Source of the DNA: Anastrepha obliqua
Taxonomy: Eukaryota; Arthropoda; Insecta; Diptera; Tephritidae
Reading direction: 5' to 3'
Assembly: GCF_027943255.1 (NCBI RefSeq)
Contig: NC_072893.1
Location: 99,517,784-99,581,783 of the forward strand
DNA length: 64,000 nt
Shown here: positions 45,151 to 57,959 of the stretch, piece after piece
How positions within the stretch are numbered: the first letter of the stretch is position 1
Layout of the letters: each line of letters begins with the position of its first letter
The notes under the pieces: generated by a model
The model's database searches: none
What the model was told of the DNA's origin: nothing
The model's input: only the letters and a program-made list of their open reading frames with translations
Translations under genes and position numbers: made by a program

Positions 45151-48100
45151 ATGAAACTAGTAAGTTTGCTTTTTAAATGTACAAATGTCGCGAATGTTTT
45201 TATGAAATTTTTAAAATCAGTGTATATGTGTGATACAAAAGTGATATAATAATATTATAACATCTGTGTAAAAACTATTTATACATAAAAAGAATACCTT
45301 TTAAGTATATTTTTTAAAGGCGATTTTTAATATCGTAATATTATCTACAGGTTATCATATTTTGTTTTATTGTGTATACTTCTGCGGATGTGAAATACGG
45401 AACAGATCGTAATCTAGATTTATTCAAATATGACCCAAGTGACGTTTTCACGTTGCCTGAAGATATTGACGACGAGAAGCCAGCTGTTGTTTTTGAAGGA
45501 AATGTTATGAGGGCAAAAGTGGAAAAACTGCAGAGCTTTAATGGAAATAAAAAATTCAAATTAGAGTAAGTATTTATAAATATTGGCATAGAATTTCTGA
45601 AACGAAATAATGAAGTTTGTTGGTTATTGAGATCATAAAAAACACTCAAAAAAAAAAATAAATAAAGCTATAGTATAACACTAAAATTACCAATTTAAAA
45701 GTTGATTATGAAAAGGCTACTTCTCTGATATCTAAAAATTGCATCCTTTTTGCTACAATATATAGCGTAGAAAATTCGTGGATGTGAAAAAATAAAGTAG
45801 TATTTCCATCGTCATATTAACATTTAAACAGATTATAACATTTATGACATCATGCTACCAAAGAACAAATAAGAAAAACGAGAGTTCCTTATTCCCTAAG
45901 CGTAACTTTTTTTTGCTCATTATAAGCTCATTAATCAACAGTTTATATATTATTACTAAGAGCTGTTAACTCAACATCCTTCAAATTATTTAGTTGTTGC
46001 TACAACAACGCATAAACAATCCCCATACATATACGAGGAATGCTGCTGAAGTGACAGTTCTGGGCCGAATATACATCCGGGTCGTTCCGGTTACATATGT
46101 AGAATGTCGTGGGAACGGAAGTTCTTTAGTAACAAGATCGGCTTCATTACTACTTTCTACTTTCTTATATTTCTGACCTTGGACATTTCTAGTATTATCA
46201 GGGTCCATCTGACATTTCCATTTGAAAATTTAAAATATTTTATTACAAACACACTCAGAATATTTTGATGTGTGAGCCGAAAAGTTAGAATTAAGCCGTG
46301 AACATTTTCGTGCGATTATAAATATTTCAGAATTTTCGACGAGAATTAGCACGACAAGAATACATCAATAAATTAAAACCTTTCGGAGTCGGCTTGAAAC
46401 TGTAGGTCCCTCCATTTGTGGAACAACATCAAGACGCACGACACAAATAGGAGGAGGAGCTCGGTCAAAAACCCAAAAAAGGGTGTACGCGCCAAATGAA
46501 CATATATATATTATATATGTTCCGTCGTACATGGCACTCCACAGTGAGGGTCCGAGAACAGATCCCTGAGGGACGCCACCAGAGACTGTACATGTCTTTA
46601 GACAGTTATCCGTATCATACTGCAAGATTCCAATGTAACTTCGTATTGTGCGTATTAGATATCCAAGGACTTGGAGATTTATTAGAGATAGCAAAATATT
46701 TGACCACCTCTCCGAATTGAACGCAGTTTAGACGTCTAGCATGATAATTGCACGGAATTTCATGCGCGTGTGTCCTCCGTTATTAGAGTCGCGCGCTATA
46801 TTTGTCACGGATCTAATAGCGACCACAGTCGATCTAGCCCGTCTGAAGTCAAATTGTGTGTTCGGATGGGCCGGTTGGGCAATCCAGATAGCTTTGTAGC
46901 CGGTCAAAAATGATGCGCTCAAACACTTTACCCACCGCATCGAGCATACAGAGGGCTCTGTTTGCCAAGGATTGATCTAGTTGCTTAGCTGCTTTGAGTA
47001 ACAGCACTAGTCGGTGCGATTTCCATCTGCGCGGGAAAGACCCTTCATTAAGACATGCTTCGTATATATTCGCGAAGATTTCTTGCGTCGCCTGCACTGA
47101 TGCCTTAAAGGCGATGTTAGGAACGCCGTCTGGGCCTGGTGCCCAGAAAGACAACAGTCTTTTATAAGTCTCAACGTGCTTAAGACTTTTTCTGTTGTAA
47201 CTGGCGGAATATAGCCGATGTCAGTTACCATTTGGTGTCGGTCACTAGAGTCCTCTTGTTGGGGAAAAAACTCCATTATCACTTGGCGGCTGAGCAGGGT
47301 GTGGTATGTAAGTCGCGGTTCTTTTAATTTCTGCAGTAACGTTCTGTAGGCAAGAACTCAGGGATCATTGTCAGCGCTGTTTTGCATTTCCTTAAAGGAT
47401 CGAGTTTTGCTCTGTTTAATAGCTGTTTTCATCTCAGGCTTGCGTTCACGGTATTCGGCGCGCAGCACTGTCCATGCTGGACGATGTCTTGCTCTTTGCA
47501 CTTTTTACAGGCTTTGCGTGTACTAGCTATCTCAGTTGTCCATCAATAGACGGGTTTTCTTTTGTTGTTGAATCTGCTTCTTGGCATGGCTGCATCACAC
47601 GCATCTTTCATGTGTTCGGAAATCTGTTCCGCCATATCTTTCATCGCAGTGCGGGAGACAGTGACATTTCTCCAAATCAATTGAAAGCTCTCGGCGTTGA
47701 AGGCAAGTCTCTTTTGTTGCATCCTTAGTTGTTCTGGCAGTGAGTGTACACATTTTCGTCTACCATCCATTTTGCGCGGTTTGCCGTGGTGCAATTTACA
47801 ATAGCGAGGTCGTTTATTAATCCCCCGCTGGCGCAGTCGAAGGTATTCACTCCTGGGGTGTTGAGCAGGGCAAGGTCCATTGCTGCCATAGTTTCTTCTA
47901 ATAATCGCCCACTCCAGGCTGTGTACCGACTACCCCATGTCCCCGACCATGCATTAAAGTTTTCTGCGATGAGAATCGTCCGCTTTCCACTTAGCTTCCA
48001 GTGGTGTCATCATGGGTTCAAAATCTGCTAAGCTCCACCTTGGTGGTACATAGCAGCTCACATAGTATAAACCATCTAGCTTCGCCCATGTGAATCCGGT

Positions 48101-51100
48101 ATTTGCAACAGATATCATATTCTGGGGTGTCTTACTGCCCACCCCCCAGATTACCACTCCGTAATTAAAAAGCGAGAAGTAATTAAGAAGCGAAGAGAGC
48201 GAAATAAAATACATAGAAGACGGTAAAGAGAACAGGTTTATAGACATAATTCTAATATCACTTTTTTTATGTATTATTAACTATGCATTCATATAACAGA
48301 AAAAAGCGTTTGTCCGTAAACGCTTTGTTCTCTTATTACTTATTGTAAAATGTAATATTGAATTTCGCATGCGAATTACTGCCATAATTTTTTGAAACCT
48401 CAGGAAACGTCGTTTACGGACTTCCTCTTATTGTTTATTAGTAGTACCCAATTCCGCAATTAAATTAGCTATTCCTTCTCCTTGTCTTTTCTTCATATCG
48501 TTAATAATAATTCAACAAACCAAAAGCTCCAAAATATTCCACCAAACCAATTTCTATGAAGAAAAACCTTTCAAAGCAGTGTTGACAGCTGATTGTCAAT
48601 TTCAGAGGTATTCGGTCATATGTAAAGGAGTGGATTAGTTTTGTGGATTTCTTGGTAATTACTGCATATTACGTTCGTATAACGTTGAAACTTCAGCATA
48701 GCCACAGTATTAACCAGATCTGAACTTTATTGAAAATTTATTAATTCGAATCATTAAAACGGCCTGATTTGAAATTTCATTAGGCTATCTAGAGGATTTA
48801 TGCAAATCCATTCATGAACGTCTTTACAAAGTAATTTATAAACAAGATGGCAGTACAAACTATTAAGTTCTAAATAATAAATGTAAAAAAAATAAAATTG
48901 CTAATATTTGTTCTATTTTTTTCTTATTTGGTTACTGCCCCTATTCAAGTGAACCAATAAATCAAGTATCACAGCTGCTGAAGTGTTGCTGCGAAATACT
49001 ATTAGATGGAATAATATCACTGGTTTACAGCCAAAATTCACCAGAGACGCCGTTATGAAATCCCTATGTAAAATCACCGTCTGATTCCGAAAATCAAGGT
49101 TATTTTTTATTCTATGGTAACGTTTTTGAGATATTTACGAATTACCGTTATTTCAAAAAAAAAAAAATTGGGCCCACTTTATCATATATATCTCGAGAAT
49201 GAATTAAGCGATTCCAAAACCGTTTAAAGCATTTAAAAGGTAATACAATTTGCTATAAACAGTGTGTAAAACACTTTTTGCTAGGCCCTGCAGATTCAAA
49301 GATAACGAACTATCATAACGGATTTTTTAAATTTTTTTTGTAAAAATATAAAAGAAATTGTATTTTGAGAGAAAGGATCTCGAAAACTTTTTACATTTTC
49401 GTGTATTTTTTATTTTCACTCTAAGCTCTGTTTTATTACAAAAAAAATAAACTTTGATTAAACCAAATCGATGAACTAATACAAAAGTTACAAACATTCA
49501 AGTAAATATATCCATATAGTAAAACTTTATATATATATATAATTGCGCGTACACCCTTTTTGGGTGTTTGGCCGAGCTCCTCCTCCTATTTGTGGTGTGC
49601 GTCTTGATGTTGTTCCACAAATGGAGGGACCTACAGTTTTAAGCCGACTCCGAACGGCAGATATTTTTTATGAGGAGTTTTTTCATGGCAGAAATACACT
49701 CGGAGGTTTGCCATTGCCTGCCGAGGGACGACCGCTATTAGAAAAATGTTTTTTTTTTTTTTCTTTCTTAATTTTGGTGTTTCACCGAGATTCGAACCGA
49801 CGTTCTCCCTGTGAATTGCGAATGGTAGTCACGCACCAACCCATTCGACTACGGCGGCCGCCAAACTTAAAACTTTAGTACCCTACAAATAATAGCATAT
49901 GTACATATGATTCTGTCTTAACTCTATGATCTTATTTTATAATTGAAAAAGTTATGTGTCTTGTTTTGACGCTTATTTATATAAGGATCGGTTTCTCTTA
50001 TGAGAAACCAACAGTAGTCACCCATCATAGCGACATCCCAGAATCCTTGATACCGACTTTCAATCATTTTCATTTGCTGGTGAAACCTTTCGCCATGCTC
50101 GTCACTTTCGTCGCCAAGATTTTGCGGGAAAAAATTTAAATGGGAGTGCAGAAAATGAATTTTTAAAGACATATTTACTCCTGAAAGAAAATTAAAAAGG
50201 GAATTAGATAAATTAGTGACACATTAGCACATAATTTTCTTAGGCTGGATTAATCTTCCAATTTAGAACAAATTTTGGTCGTTCTTGTTTGTTCGGAGCA
50301 GGGTAATAAATTCAGATTAAGGGCTATATAATCTCATGTAAATTTAAAAATTTGCTTTCAAATTTTTTGTTAAGTTTTAAAGTTAACTGAGAAAACGATC
50401 TTATATGTGTTTTTTATTTACCCATTTCCGCATAGTTTTTGATTAAATCGTTCACTATCAGCTCGAAGTTAGGACTTTTGTGTTTGCTTAAAAAAGAAGT
50501 AACAACCTTTTCAAAAGAGTCCCACGCCGCTGCCTCCACTGGTGACAATAGTTCTTTGAAATGGGTATTAGCCATTATTTTCCTTATTTGCGGCCCCACA
50601 AAAATCCCTTCTTTTATTTTTGCTTCTGAAATCTGTGGAAAGATTGTTTTCAAATAATGAAAAGCTTCGCCTTCTTTGTCCAAAGCCTTGATAAAGTTTT
50701 TGATAAGGCCGAGCTTGATGTGGAGCGGAGGTATAATTATTTTTTCCTTCTTTATAAGTGGTGAGTATTTTATGTTATCCACCCCAACTTGAAACTCGAT
50801 TCGTTCTGGCCAATCCTTTATGATGTAGTGGTCTTGACATGCTCGGCTATCCCATTTGCATAGAAAGCAACAGTATTTTGTGTATCCAGATTGTAGACCA
50901 CATAGCATTCCAACGACTTTTAGATCGGCACATATTTTCCAATCATGTTCTTCGTATTTAATTAATTTAAGCAATTTTTGCATTGTCTCATATGTTTCCT
51001 TCGTATTTACTGCATGCGCGATCGGGATAGATGGCTTTTGGTTGCCAATATGCAATAATACGGCCTTTAAACTTAATTTATTGCCGTCTATGAACAATCG

Positions 51101-54100
51101 CCACTCTTTTGAATCATATGGTTCACCAACCTGTTTAAATAGACCAGCAATGTTTTTGCAATAACAAACACTGTCCTTCTTCGTATAGTACTGGGAGAAT
51201 TGTTCGTGACGAGTCCTATAATATGTTACCTTAACATCGGATGAAACAAATTTGAATTGTTGCATACGAGAGGTGTGTAGTTCGGCCTTTTCTTTTGACA
51301 ATTCCAAATCCCTTATCCAATCATTTAGTTGTGCTTGTGACAAAGGGATTCTTTCGTTTTCCGTTTGCAATTCAGTACAACATGATGCCGCGTAATCAGA
51401 TACTGCTGTTGACAATGAAACTGGATCCGAAACTAAAGTTAAATTTGATTTTGGCAATGTAACTTCCGTTGAATTTAGTTCTGGTAATGACACTGTAGAT
51501 ACGCTCGCATACCCCAAATACTTTCCAACCCCAAATACTTTTGTAGTACAAATAAAGCAGTCCGTTGAATGGCAAGTTGGTTCCCTCCACTTCATTGGTG
51601 TAATAAATTTCATGTCGCCTAAATAGATAGTTTAAGAAATTAGTCAGATATGCATTAAAAGAGAGCAAACTCCTAATTTTTACGATGTACCTTTTGCTTC
51701 CGGTTTCCGAAAATATCAATTCGACTCGACATGTGGTGCACAAAGTATTCGGTGTCCATGGTTTTTCATTGTTTCTAGGCTCAATTCCATAACACTTATG
51801 GTATGCAAATTTCAAAGGATTTGAAAACACACGTCGTATCCTTTTAACGATAAATTCCCCGCAGATGAAACAGAACATATCTGGATCATTTTTACACTCA
51901 AACTCTCGCGCCCTTTTATTCATATTATATTTTTAAGTAAATGACGGATTATAAACTGCAATTATAAAGTGAACAGTATCCGGCTATCCTTGCAGAAATT
52001 ATGAAGGAACGAGGCACATGTACTATTATTTATTCTTACATAGATCAACTAAAAATGCAAGCCTACCTATACAAAAAGGTTCCCTAGTTATACATAGAAA
52101 ACACTACCTGCCTTAAACATATGATCTTGCTTGAAATGTATCTGTGTTTGAGATAACGCCACTAACAATTTTTTGTATCTAATGATCCTTCCAAAATCTA
52201 CCTGTAACTAACTGAATTGCGAATACTAACACATATTACCAGTAGGGTACTTCAGTATTAAATGGATATATTTACTTGAATGCTTGTAACTTTTGTATTA
52301 GTTCATCGATTTTGTTTAATCAAAGTTTATTTTTTTTTTGTAATAAAACAGAGCTTAGAGTGAAAACAAAAAATACACGAAAATGTAAAAAGTTTTCGAG
52401 ATCCTTTCTCTCAAAATACAAATTTTTTTATATTTTTACTAAAAAAAATTAAAAAATCCGTTATGATAGTTCGTTATCTTTGAATCTGCAGGGCCTAGCA
52501 AAAAGTGTTTTACACACAGTTTATAGCAAATTGTATTACCTTTTAAATGCTTTAAACGGTTTTGGAATCGCTTAATTCCTTTTCGAGATATATATGATAA
52601 AGTGGGCCCAATATTTTTTTTTTTTGAAATGACGGTAATTCGTAAATATCTCAAAAACGTTACCATAGAATAAAAAATAACCTTGATTTTCGGAATCAGA
52701 CGGTGATTTTACATAGGAATTTCATAACGGCGTCTCTGGTGCAGAAAAAAAGTTAAAATTTGTGATCCAGTGTATTTTGATGCATACAGTCTTCACTTGA
52801 ATTATCAGAAACTCTTGTGTTACTAGATCAAATACTGTTGCTTTAAGAACCATTTTCTTATATGAAAATTGGTTTTATTTAAAAAAATTGCGCCGCGATT
52901 TTTTATTCCAAATTTTCACTGTATTATTAATATTTGATATGTATATATGTATTGTCATCATCATTGCAGAGCTCTTGATTGTCGCGAAGATTCCGACTGT
53001 TTCGGCACTCGTCCGATGCTTTTGTATTTATAGGAATAGGAAAATTGTCAGACCCGTATCCTCATAGGATATCCTTGTGATTGGTTGGCGGTTTCCCTTC
53101 TAGTTTCACTGTTTTCCTTCATACACACAGTTTACTAGCCAGCATGCAGAGCATTTGGCGTTATTTTCGTGCCTCCCTTCCTCTCCCTAAGCAAGATGCC
53201 CTAAGGCGGAAGCCCTTACTGTCTATTGTTATTATTATTATCATTATTATTACATTATTATCCTATTCTAAAAAGTTTCAACGATCTTATAAGTAAACAT
53301 GAAATTTACAATTAATTTCATAAAATAATTCATATTAACAATTTTAGTTTAAAGACTCAAAACGGTATTGAAGTCACCAGTGTTGGCAAATTAAAAGATG
53401 ACAAAACCTTTGTTGTAAGCGGTTCCTATTCTTTTACTGGAGCTGATGGTAAACGTTACAAAACCCGCTACACCGCTGACGAGCTCGGATATCATCCTAT
53501 CACGGAACTGGATTTGGATATTCCTGAGTAAGAGTTTTTTTCTCGTAATTATTCTAGCTTTTTTATTCGTAAGCTTGTTAGACAGCTATAAAGTATAATA
53601 TACAGGTATTGCTTCAGTAAGTATTAGGAATGCCATTAATCACTGCGAATGGGAATGCGACATGGTACTAAGGAAAAGATGTATTAGGATATCAGTCCTT
53701 CTTCAGAAAGTTTCGAGAGACAAAGCAGTAAGCTGATTGATCTATATGATGATGAAAGTCTTTCAACTTTCTCTGAATTAACTATTATAATGATCTCTGA
53801 CCTTTCACATTTAGAAAAATATCCAAATTTTAATTGAAAATGTTTTCGATTAGAGAGTGAGCAATATTGGAGCGTCTTCGATTCGCCATACCTTAGCCAG
53901 TGTCAAATGAATGAAGCAAATGGCACAAATGCACATATGTTGGCAACACTGGAAAAATTCATTACCATGGCAGCCAGTTCGACAGCCGACAAAGGGCTGC
54001 CGCCCCAGTAAACTAGCTCTATTTCGTCTACTGTATTTCACCCCTAATCTATCGTCACAGCCCATCGGTGCAACACAATTCCCTCATCTCCGACCAACAA

Positions 54101-57100
54101 CCCTCTTGCACCAACTCTTGGGCGCGGACAAACCGGCATTCTGCTCCGTGTGCGAGACCAGGGTTTCTCGGAATCTGATACCAATGAAGTGCAATTCTTG
54201 CAATGGCCGGTGCCATTTTGGAGGTGCTCTGGCCTGCCCACCACCCGTGAGTGGACACGGACTACGTGGCCCCCTACTGCAGAGCTCTGCACCCGATACT
54301 GCCTTTCTTACGCGGCCGCCTATCACCACCAGGCCGCCACAACAGATGCGGAACGCACACCCTGCGTTAGGCCAATACTCCCGAGGAGCTTCAAGCTGCT
54401 TCAACCTTACTGCAATGGACTCATGAGCCAGATAGATGAGATAATTGACTTCATGAGCTGACATGGAATCCCAATAGCTGATAACCAGGGATTTTTGCAA
54501 TGGCTGGTGCCACTTTCGGAGATGCACTGGCCTGCGCACCACCCGTGAGTGGACACGCGACTTTGTTGCCCCCTGCTGCAGAGCTCGATCAACATCAGGC
54601 CGCAACAAGTACTGCGAAACACACAGCAGGACCAACGCAGACAACCTCACTCGTCCCTCTCGAGTTACGACTGTACTCCCGCGGAGCTTCAAGGTCCTCT
54701 AACTGAACTGCAGTGGATTCATGAGTAAGATACACGCGATAGTCGACTTCTTGAGCCGTAATGAAGTGAAGAAGCAGAAAGGATCGCGAGCGAGACAATG
54801 GTGGAGGCCTAGCATTCATAGTCCACCGTACAGTACAGTATCGTCTCACCGATGAAGGTATCGACCGCAGGGACAGCACCTTAGAATGCCAACGTATAGC
54901 TGTCCGGTCAGGCGCTGTCGAGCTCGAAATTTCTTATATAATATATACATACCCCGTTTCACCTGCTGCCCGGCAGTATATCACCCTGATATTGGTGCTC
55001 TCATCAGAGGTGAAAACCTATTTGGAGTAGGTGACTTCAATGAGCATTACGATCTTTGGCATTCAAGCCTACCAAACGATCGTAGGGGACATTACTTGGC
55101 AGAGCAGATAAACGATTCAACATTCAGCACAGTAAACGACGACGCCACCACCAGGCTAAAAGGCAATTTCAACAGCTCGCCTGACAACAATTACTTGCGC
55201 TGGTCTGATAAATGGCATAGCCTGGCGACCTATGCTATCGCTTGCATCAGACCGCTTGCCCATTATAGTCTCGATTGAGACACCCGTCAAATTTGTTTAC
55301 GCGGACACTGGTCATACATTAATTTTAACGAAGCTAATTGGGCCGAATTCACGGAATTTACCGAGGACACCTTCGCCGCTCTCCCCATCCTCACCGATGT
55401 GCGCATTCCGCAAGGTGCTCACAGCTACTGCGGCTCGCATCATCTCTGCTGAAGGATTCGGGACATACGTCCAAGTTTCCCAGATGAAGCGGCTGTTTTA
55501 GCAAACGAGCGTGATAACCTACGCCAGGTCGATCCCGGAGATCCCCGCATAAGGGATCTCAATTTAAAGATTCGGCAACTGGTAATCCAATACAAGTGGA
55601 CTAAATGGGAAGAACACTTGAAGTCCTCCAATTTCACCTCTGGTGTGAGTAAGCTCTGATCCTACTCGAATTTTGATCTTCATATTCTCTATCTTAATTC
55701 ATTTTCTCTTAAACTTTAACTTATTTTCTGCAATAATTATAGTCTTAAAACTTTTTTGCTAAGTTTTGCATAGATTGTTGAGGTAACCTCAAAATGGACT
55801 CCGAAAAGTCCAACGAAAATAAGGAAGCAATCGAGGGACAAATATGCGCTGTAAAACCAATTATAAATATAATTAATTAGCGTGAATTACATCAACCGAT
55901 AGAATGTTTAAGGTTGCTCTTATGCCCGACTTAAAAATAATAGAGGATGCCCGGCATACAAAACCCTAAAAACAAGACATGCTCGAGTCATTTAAGAAAA
56001 CGCAGCTAAGTTCCTGTTACTCAAATAGTAAACAATCAAATCAGAGCAGGCAATAATGGTACCCCACACATTTCCAATTCAAACTCATCCGCAATATTAC
56101 ACGCAAACGTTATAAAAGCTAATACTCTAAATCAGAGCTGCATACCAAATTTTTCTCTTCTGCTTTCACACGCTTTCTAGAAGAGATCAAAACAGGACCG
56201 ATTCACCATACAGCGATTGCCGGCGTATCAGGGCGCTCAAGAGCGAATAATATGCGCAAAACGGTGACAACAATGAAAAGTGCATTCTCACTGTATATGT
56301 CTATTGAGATTGCTGCACAGTTAAAACCGCTTAGCTTGATTTATCCTTAACGTCCATCTTGTGCGACGAAATGTTCCAGTGAGAGTCACCCACCGTGTGC
56401 AATAATATCAGCGTCGATTCAAGATTACCAGCTAGGAAATGGCTTGCTTCAATGCAAACGTTGCAGGGCGTAAAGTTACCATTGTTTCTTAGGTGTATGT
56501 CCTCAACTCGACCAAGGGACCGCACTCGTTATATATATAAGAGCAATATTTTCTGTGAGAAAAAGAATCCTCTGGGAGAAGACGCGAATACAAGACAATT
56601 AGTATCAATTCATATTCAATATTAAAATATGTGCATTAAACGTATCTGTGCCACAGCTTCAATGCTTCAAAGTGAGATAATCTGGTGAGATAATTATTCA
56701 ATTTGGAACGCAGATCATCGGATGACATACCAGATGCCTTTATCGAACAATGAAACTCCGTATGGTGGTTGGGAAAGCTTCGAAATGTAAAAGTTGAAAA
56801 CCCAGGGTAAAAGGACACCACCTTGCGGCACTCCTTGCTTTATGCTCTTCTGTTTTGAGCTTTGGTCTCGAAAGATGACCATGACTGACTATGTGGAAAG
56901 TTTTTGACAGCTTCAACACTACTCGGACCGCAGAGCGGTTTTGGCTAAGCCCATGATAAATATGCCTGTTTATGACGTCACTTGCTGTGGAGGCAATGTG
57001 GACTTTACGGAAGCCATGCTGATGTGGAGCCAGGATCAGGTGGTTCGTAAAGAGTGGGAGTTATAAGGCCTCAATCATCTTCACTATTTAGAAAAAGAGA

Positions 57101-57652
57101 GTTGTCGGATGATAACACTTGTTTGACGGGTTTCCCAGGTTTCAATAGTGGAGGATGTAAAATGAATAGCGAACTAATTATTTTTAACATCCATTTTATT
57201 ATTGTTACTTAAAGGAGATATATACAATATAACCCTAACTAAGATCAATTTTATTTAAGAGCAATGTGTATAAAAACGTTGTAGTTTTTATGTCAGCTGA
57301 TTACAGAAATCTTTAATTTCTAGGCCTCAACCTGTAGATGTAACACCAACAAGGCTAAACAATTTCGACAATGATAATAAAGGTTTGTTAGGAGGCCTGA
57401 AGAACCGATTCCAGTTTTTGAATCAAAATCTCAATCTGGAAGTAATTCCAAATAGTTTAAGTGGAAGTGCGCAAAGCGGTGATGACTTCAGTTATTCGCC
57501 AGCTAATGATGGTTACAGTTATGGTGCTCCGATGTAAGTTAATTTTGATTTCGGCCAAACCAAAGAGATTATGAAGCATACATTTATTTTTTAGACAACA
57601 ATTTGAAACGCCTCTTCCAATCCCATCCCGTCAATATTTGCCGGCGAATTGA
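45151..57652 (+). CDS. Secreted cuticle protein with Rebers-Riddiford-like motif
   Basis: Five exons give 223 residues: 45151-45159, 45351-45565, 53348-53527, 57324-57533, 57595-57652. All introns are GT-AG (GTAAGT, GTAAGT, GTAAGA, GTAAGT donors) with matching phases. Exon one encodes only MKL, usual for insect cuticle genes; joined to VIIFCFIVYTSA it forms a signal peptide cut after about residue 15. Residues 81-135 carry GIEVTSVGKLKDD, VVSGSYSFTGADGKRYKTRY and TADELGYHP, the aromatic-spaced core of the chitin_bind_4 family, which binds chitin fibres in exoskeleton. The tail is rich in N, S and Y. AATAAA at 57725-57730 follows the stop. Introns two (7.8 kb) and three (3.8 kb) are loaded with transposons. 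Which CPR group member it is remains open. Confidence 0.93.
45566..46379. other. Cuticle-gene intron two, left part
   Basis: AT-rich intron DNA without recognised element; small frames at 45990-46208 have no recognisable domain. Confidence 0.4.
46380..46498 (+). mobile_element. tRNA-derived SINE, 3' fragment
   Basis: CCTTTCGGAGTCGGCTTGAA to GGTGTACGCGCCAAATGAAC. Only the last third remains. It abuts the broken 3' side of the LINE below. Confidence 0.83.
46515..48130 (-). pseudogene. R1-type LINE, endonuclease tail to RT palm
   Basis: Colinear minus-strand pieces: TWAKLDGLYYVSCYVPPRWS (48090-48020, endonuclease), ACDAAMPRSRFNNKRKPVY (about 47605-47545), GYIPPVTTEKVLSTLRLIK (about 47220-47170), WAPGPDGVPNIAFKASVQ (47145-47090), CLNEGSFPRRWKSHRLVLLL (47060-46990), QFDFRRARSTVVAI (about 46855-46815) and SGGVPQGSVLGPSLWSAMYD (46580-46520). 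It breaks off before the YADD motif. Frame changes are present. Confidence 0.87.
48131..49017. other. Intron DNA, no recognised feature
   Basis: AT-rich; no further LINE coding after the endonuclease fragment. Confidence 0.4.
49520..49877 (-). mobile_element. tRNA-derived SINE with 10-bp target duplication
   Basis: Full minus-strand copy at 49530-49867 flanked by TAAAACTTTA (49520-49529 and 49868-49877). Head GGCGGCCGCCGTAGTCGAAT, B box GGTTCGAATCTCGG, body, GTGTACGCGCAATTATATA end. A long run of T (about 49747) expands the poly-A part of the body. Confidence 0.93.
49924..51923 (-). CDS. Transposon-encoded protein of unknown superfamily, three exons
   Basis: Exon one (51923 to about 51695): CFICGEFIVKRIRR and CTTCRVELIFSETGSK, a four-cysteine finger-like domain. 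Exon two (51613-50422): MKWREPTCHSTDCFICTT, LNDWIRDLELSKEKAELHTSR, EWRLFIDGNKLSLKAVLLHI, IPIAHAVNTKETY, ICADLKVVGMLCGLQSGYTK, CFLCKWDSR, IIPPLHIKLGLIKNFIKAL and GIFVGPQIRK. It is spliced at GTAAAT (50421) to exon three at 50180 (VNMSLKIHFLHSHLNFFP, HGERFHQQMKMIESRYQGFW, MMGDYCW), which stops at 49924. The motifs match repeat-encoded uncharacterised insect proteins; a transposase role follows from the surrounding inverted termini. Acidic residues (FIDG, CADLKV) fit an RNase H fold but this is inference. The exon one to two join needs a one-base change or an unseen splice site. Confidence 0.75.
52773..53347. other. Cuticle-gene intron two, right part
   Basis: No recognised element. Ends with the acceptor CAATTTTAG at 53347. 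Confidence 0.45.
53900..55640 (+). pseudogene. Jockey-type LINE, ORF2 N-terminal and endonuclease region
   Basis: CSVCETRVSRNLIPMKCNSC and NGRCHF (54143-54220) form a cysteine/histidine finger often found at the start of such ORF2 proteins. Later frames give NAGIAVHRTVQYRLTDEG-like, GVGDFNEHYDLWHSSLPNDR (55029-55085, catalytic DFN/H), STFSTVNDDATTRL and SDHLPIIVSIE-like (about 55243-55270, the SDH motif), and then FAALPILTDVRIPQGAHSYC and DPRIRDLN-like linker to 55600. An internal duplication lies at 54150-54780. Broken by stops. No RT follows here. Confidence 0.82.
55641..56640. other. Cuticle-gene intron three, unassigned
   Basis: No reliable coding or repeat match. 56200-56300 contains ISGRSRANNMRKTVTTMK-like frames but no family is recognised. 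Confidence 0.35.
56641..57160 (-). pseudogene. Jockey-type LINE RT fragment
   Basis: Minus strand: PPLLKPGKPVKQ (about 57150-57115), HQHGFRKVHIASTAS-like with CRGSAKTALRSE remnants, KQGVPQGGVLLPWVFNFYIS (56850-56790) and KLSQPPYGVS, then SSDDLRSKLNNYLTRLSHFE (56735-56670). QGVPQGGVL is RT block 4. YADD is deleted. Lies between cuticle-gene exons three and four. Confidence 0.78.
57161..57323. other. Intron end before exon four
   Basis: Short AT-rich spacer with acceptor TAATTTCTAG. Confidence 0.5.
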
Positions 57653-57959
57653 CAATTGAAATACAAAAGCAAAAACAAACATACACTGATGTATATATGT
57701 ATATTGGTAGCAGCGATGCAATTAAATAAAAATATAAGAGTTTTTTAACATCAATTAAGAAAATTTAATTTCCGTACAAGGTACTAAATTATAAACCTGT
57801 AAATTGCACATAAATTCTTTTCATTTCAGAATATGTTTTCGAAAAAATTGTTGTTTGGTTCACATCATATAATAATAATAATGATTGGCTGTTGTTGTCG
57901 TAGCAATACAAGCCCTGTCAGGCGACCAGACAGGCGCAGTATAGTTTAGAACCGGCCGG

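Larger units (their letters stand above)
49018..52772 (-). mobile_element. Unclassified DNA transposon with inverted termini of about 500 bp
   Basis: 49018-49515 matches the reverse complement of about 52255-52772: CACCAGAGACGCCGTTATGA at 49039 pairs with the end at 52741, and the match goes on to GGATATATTTACTTGAATG inside. Outermost bases CACTGG (49018) and CCAGTG (52772) are inverted; the flanking TAT on both sides could be a 3-bp duplication but is short. A three-exon gene is on the minus strand. A SINE lies between the left terminus and the gene. The whole lies in intron two of the cuticle gene. Confidence 0.85.

Noticed and set aside
54044..54692. Long minus-strand frame of about 200 codons
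   Set aside because: It overlaps the duplicated GC-rich ORF2 N-terminus on the plus strand, where the cysteine finger is recognisable.
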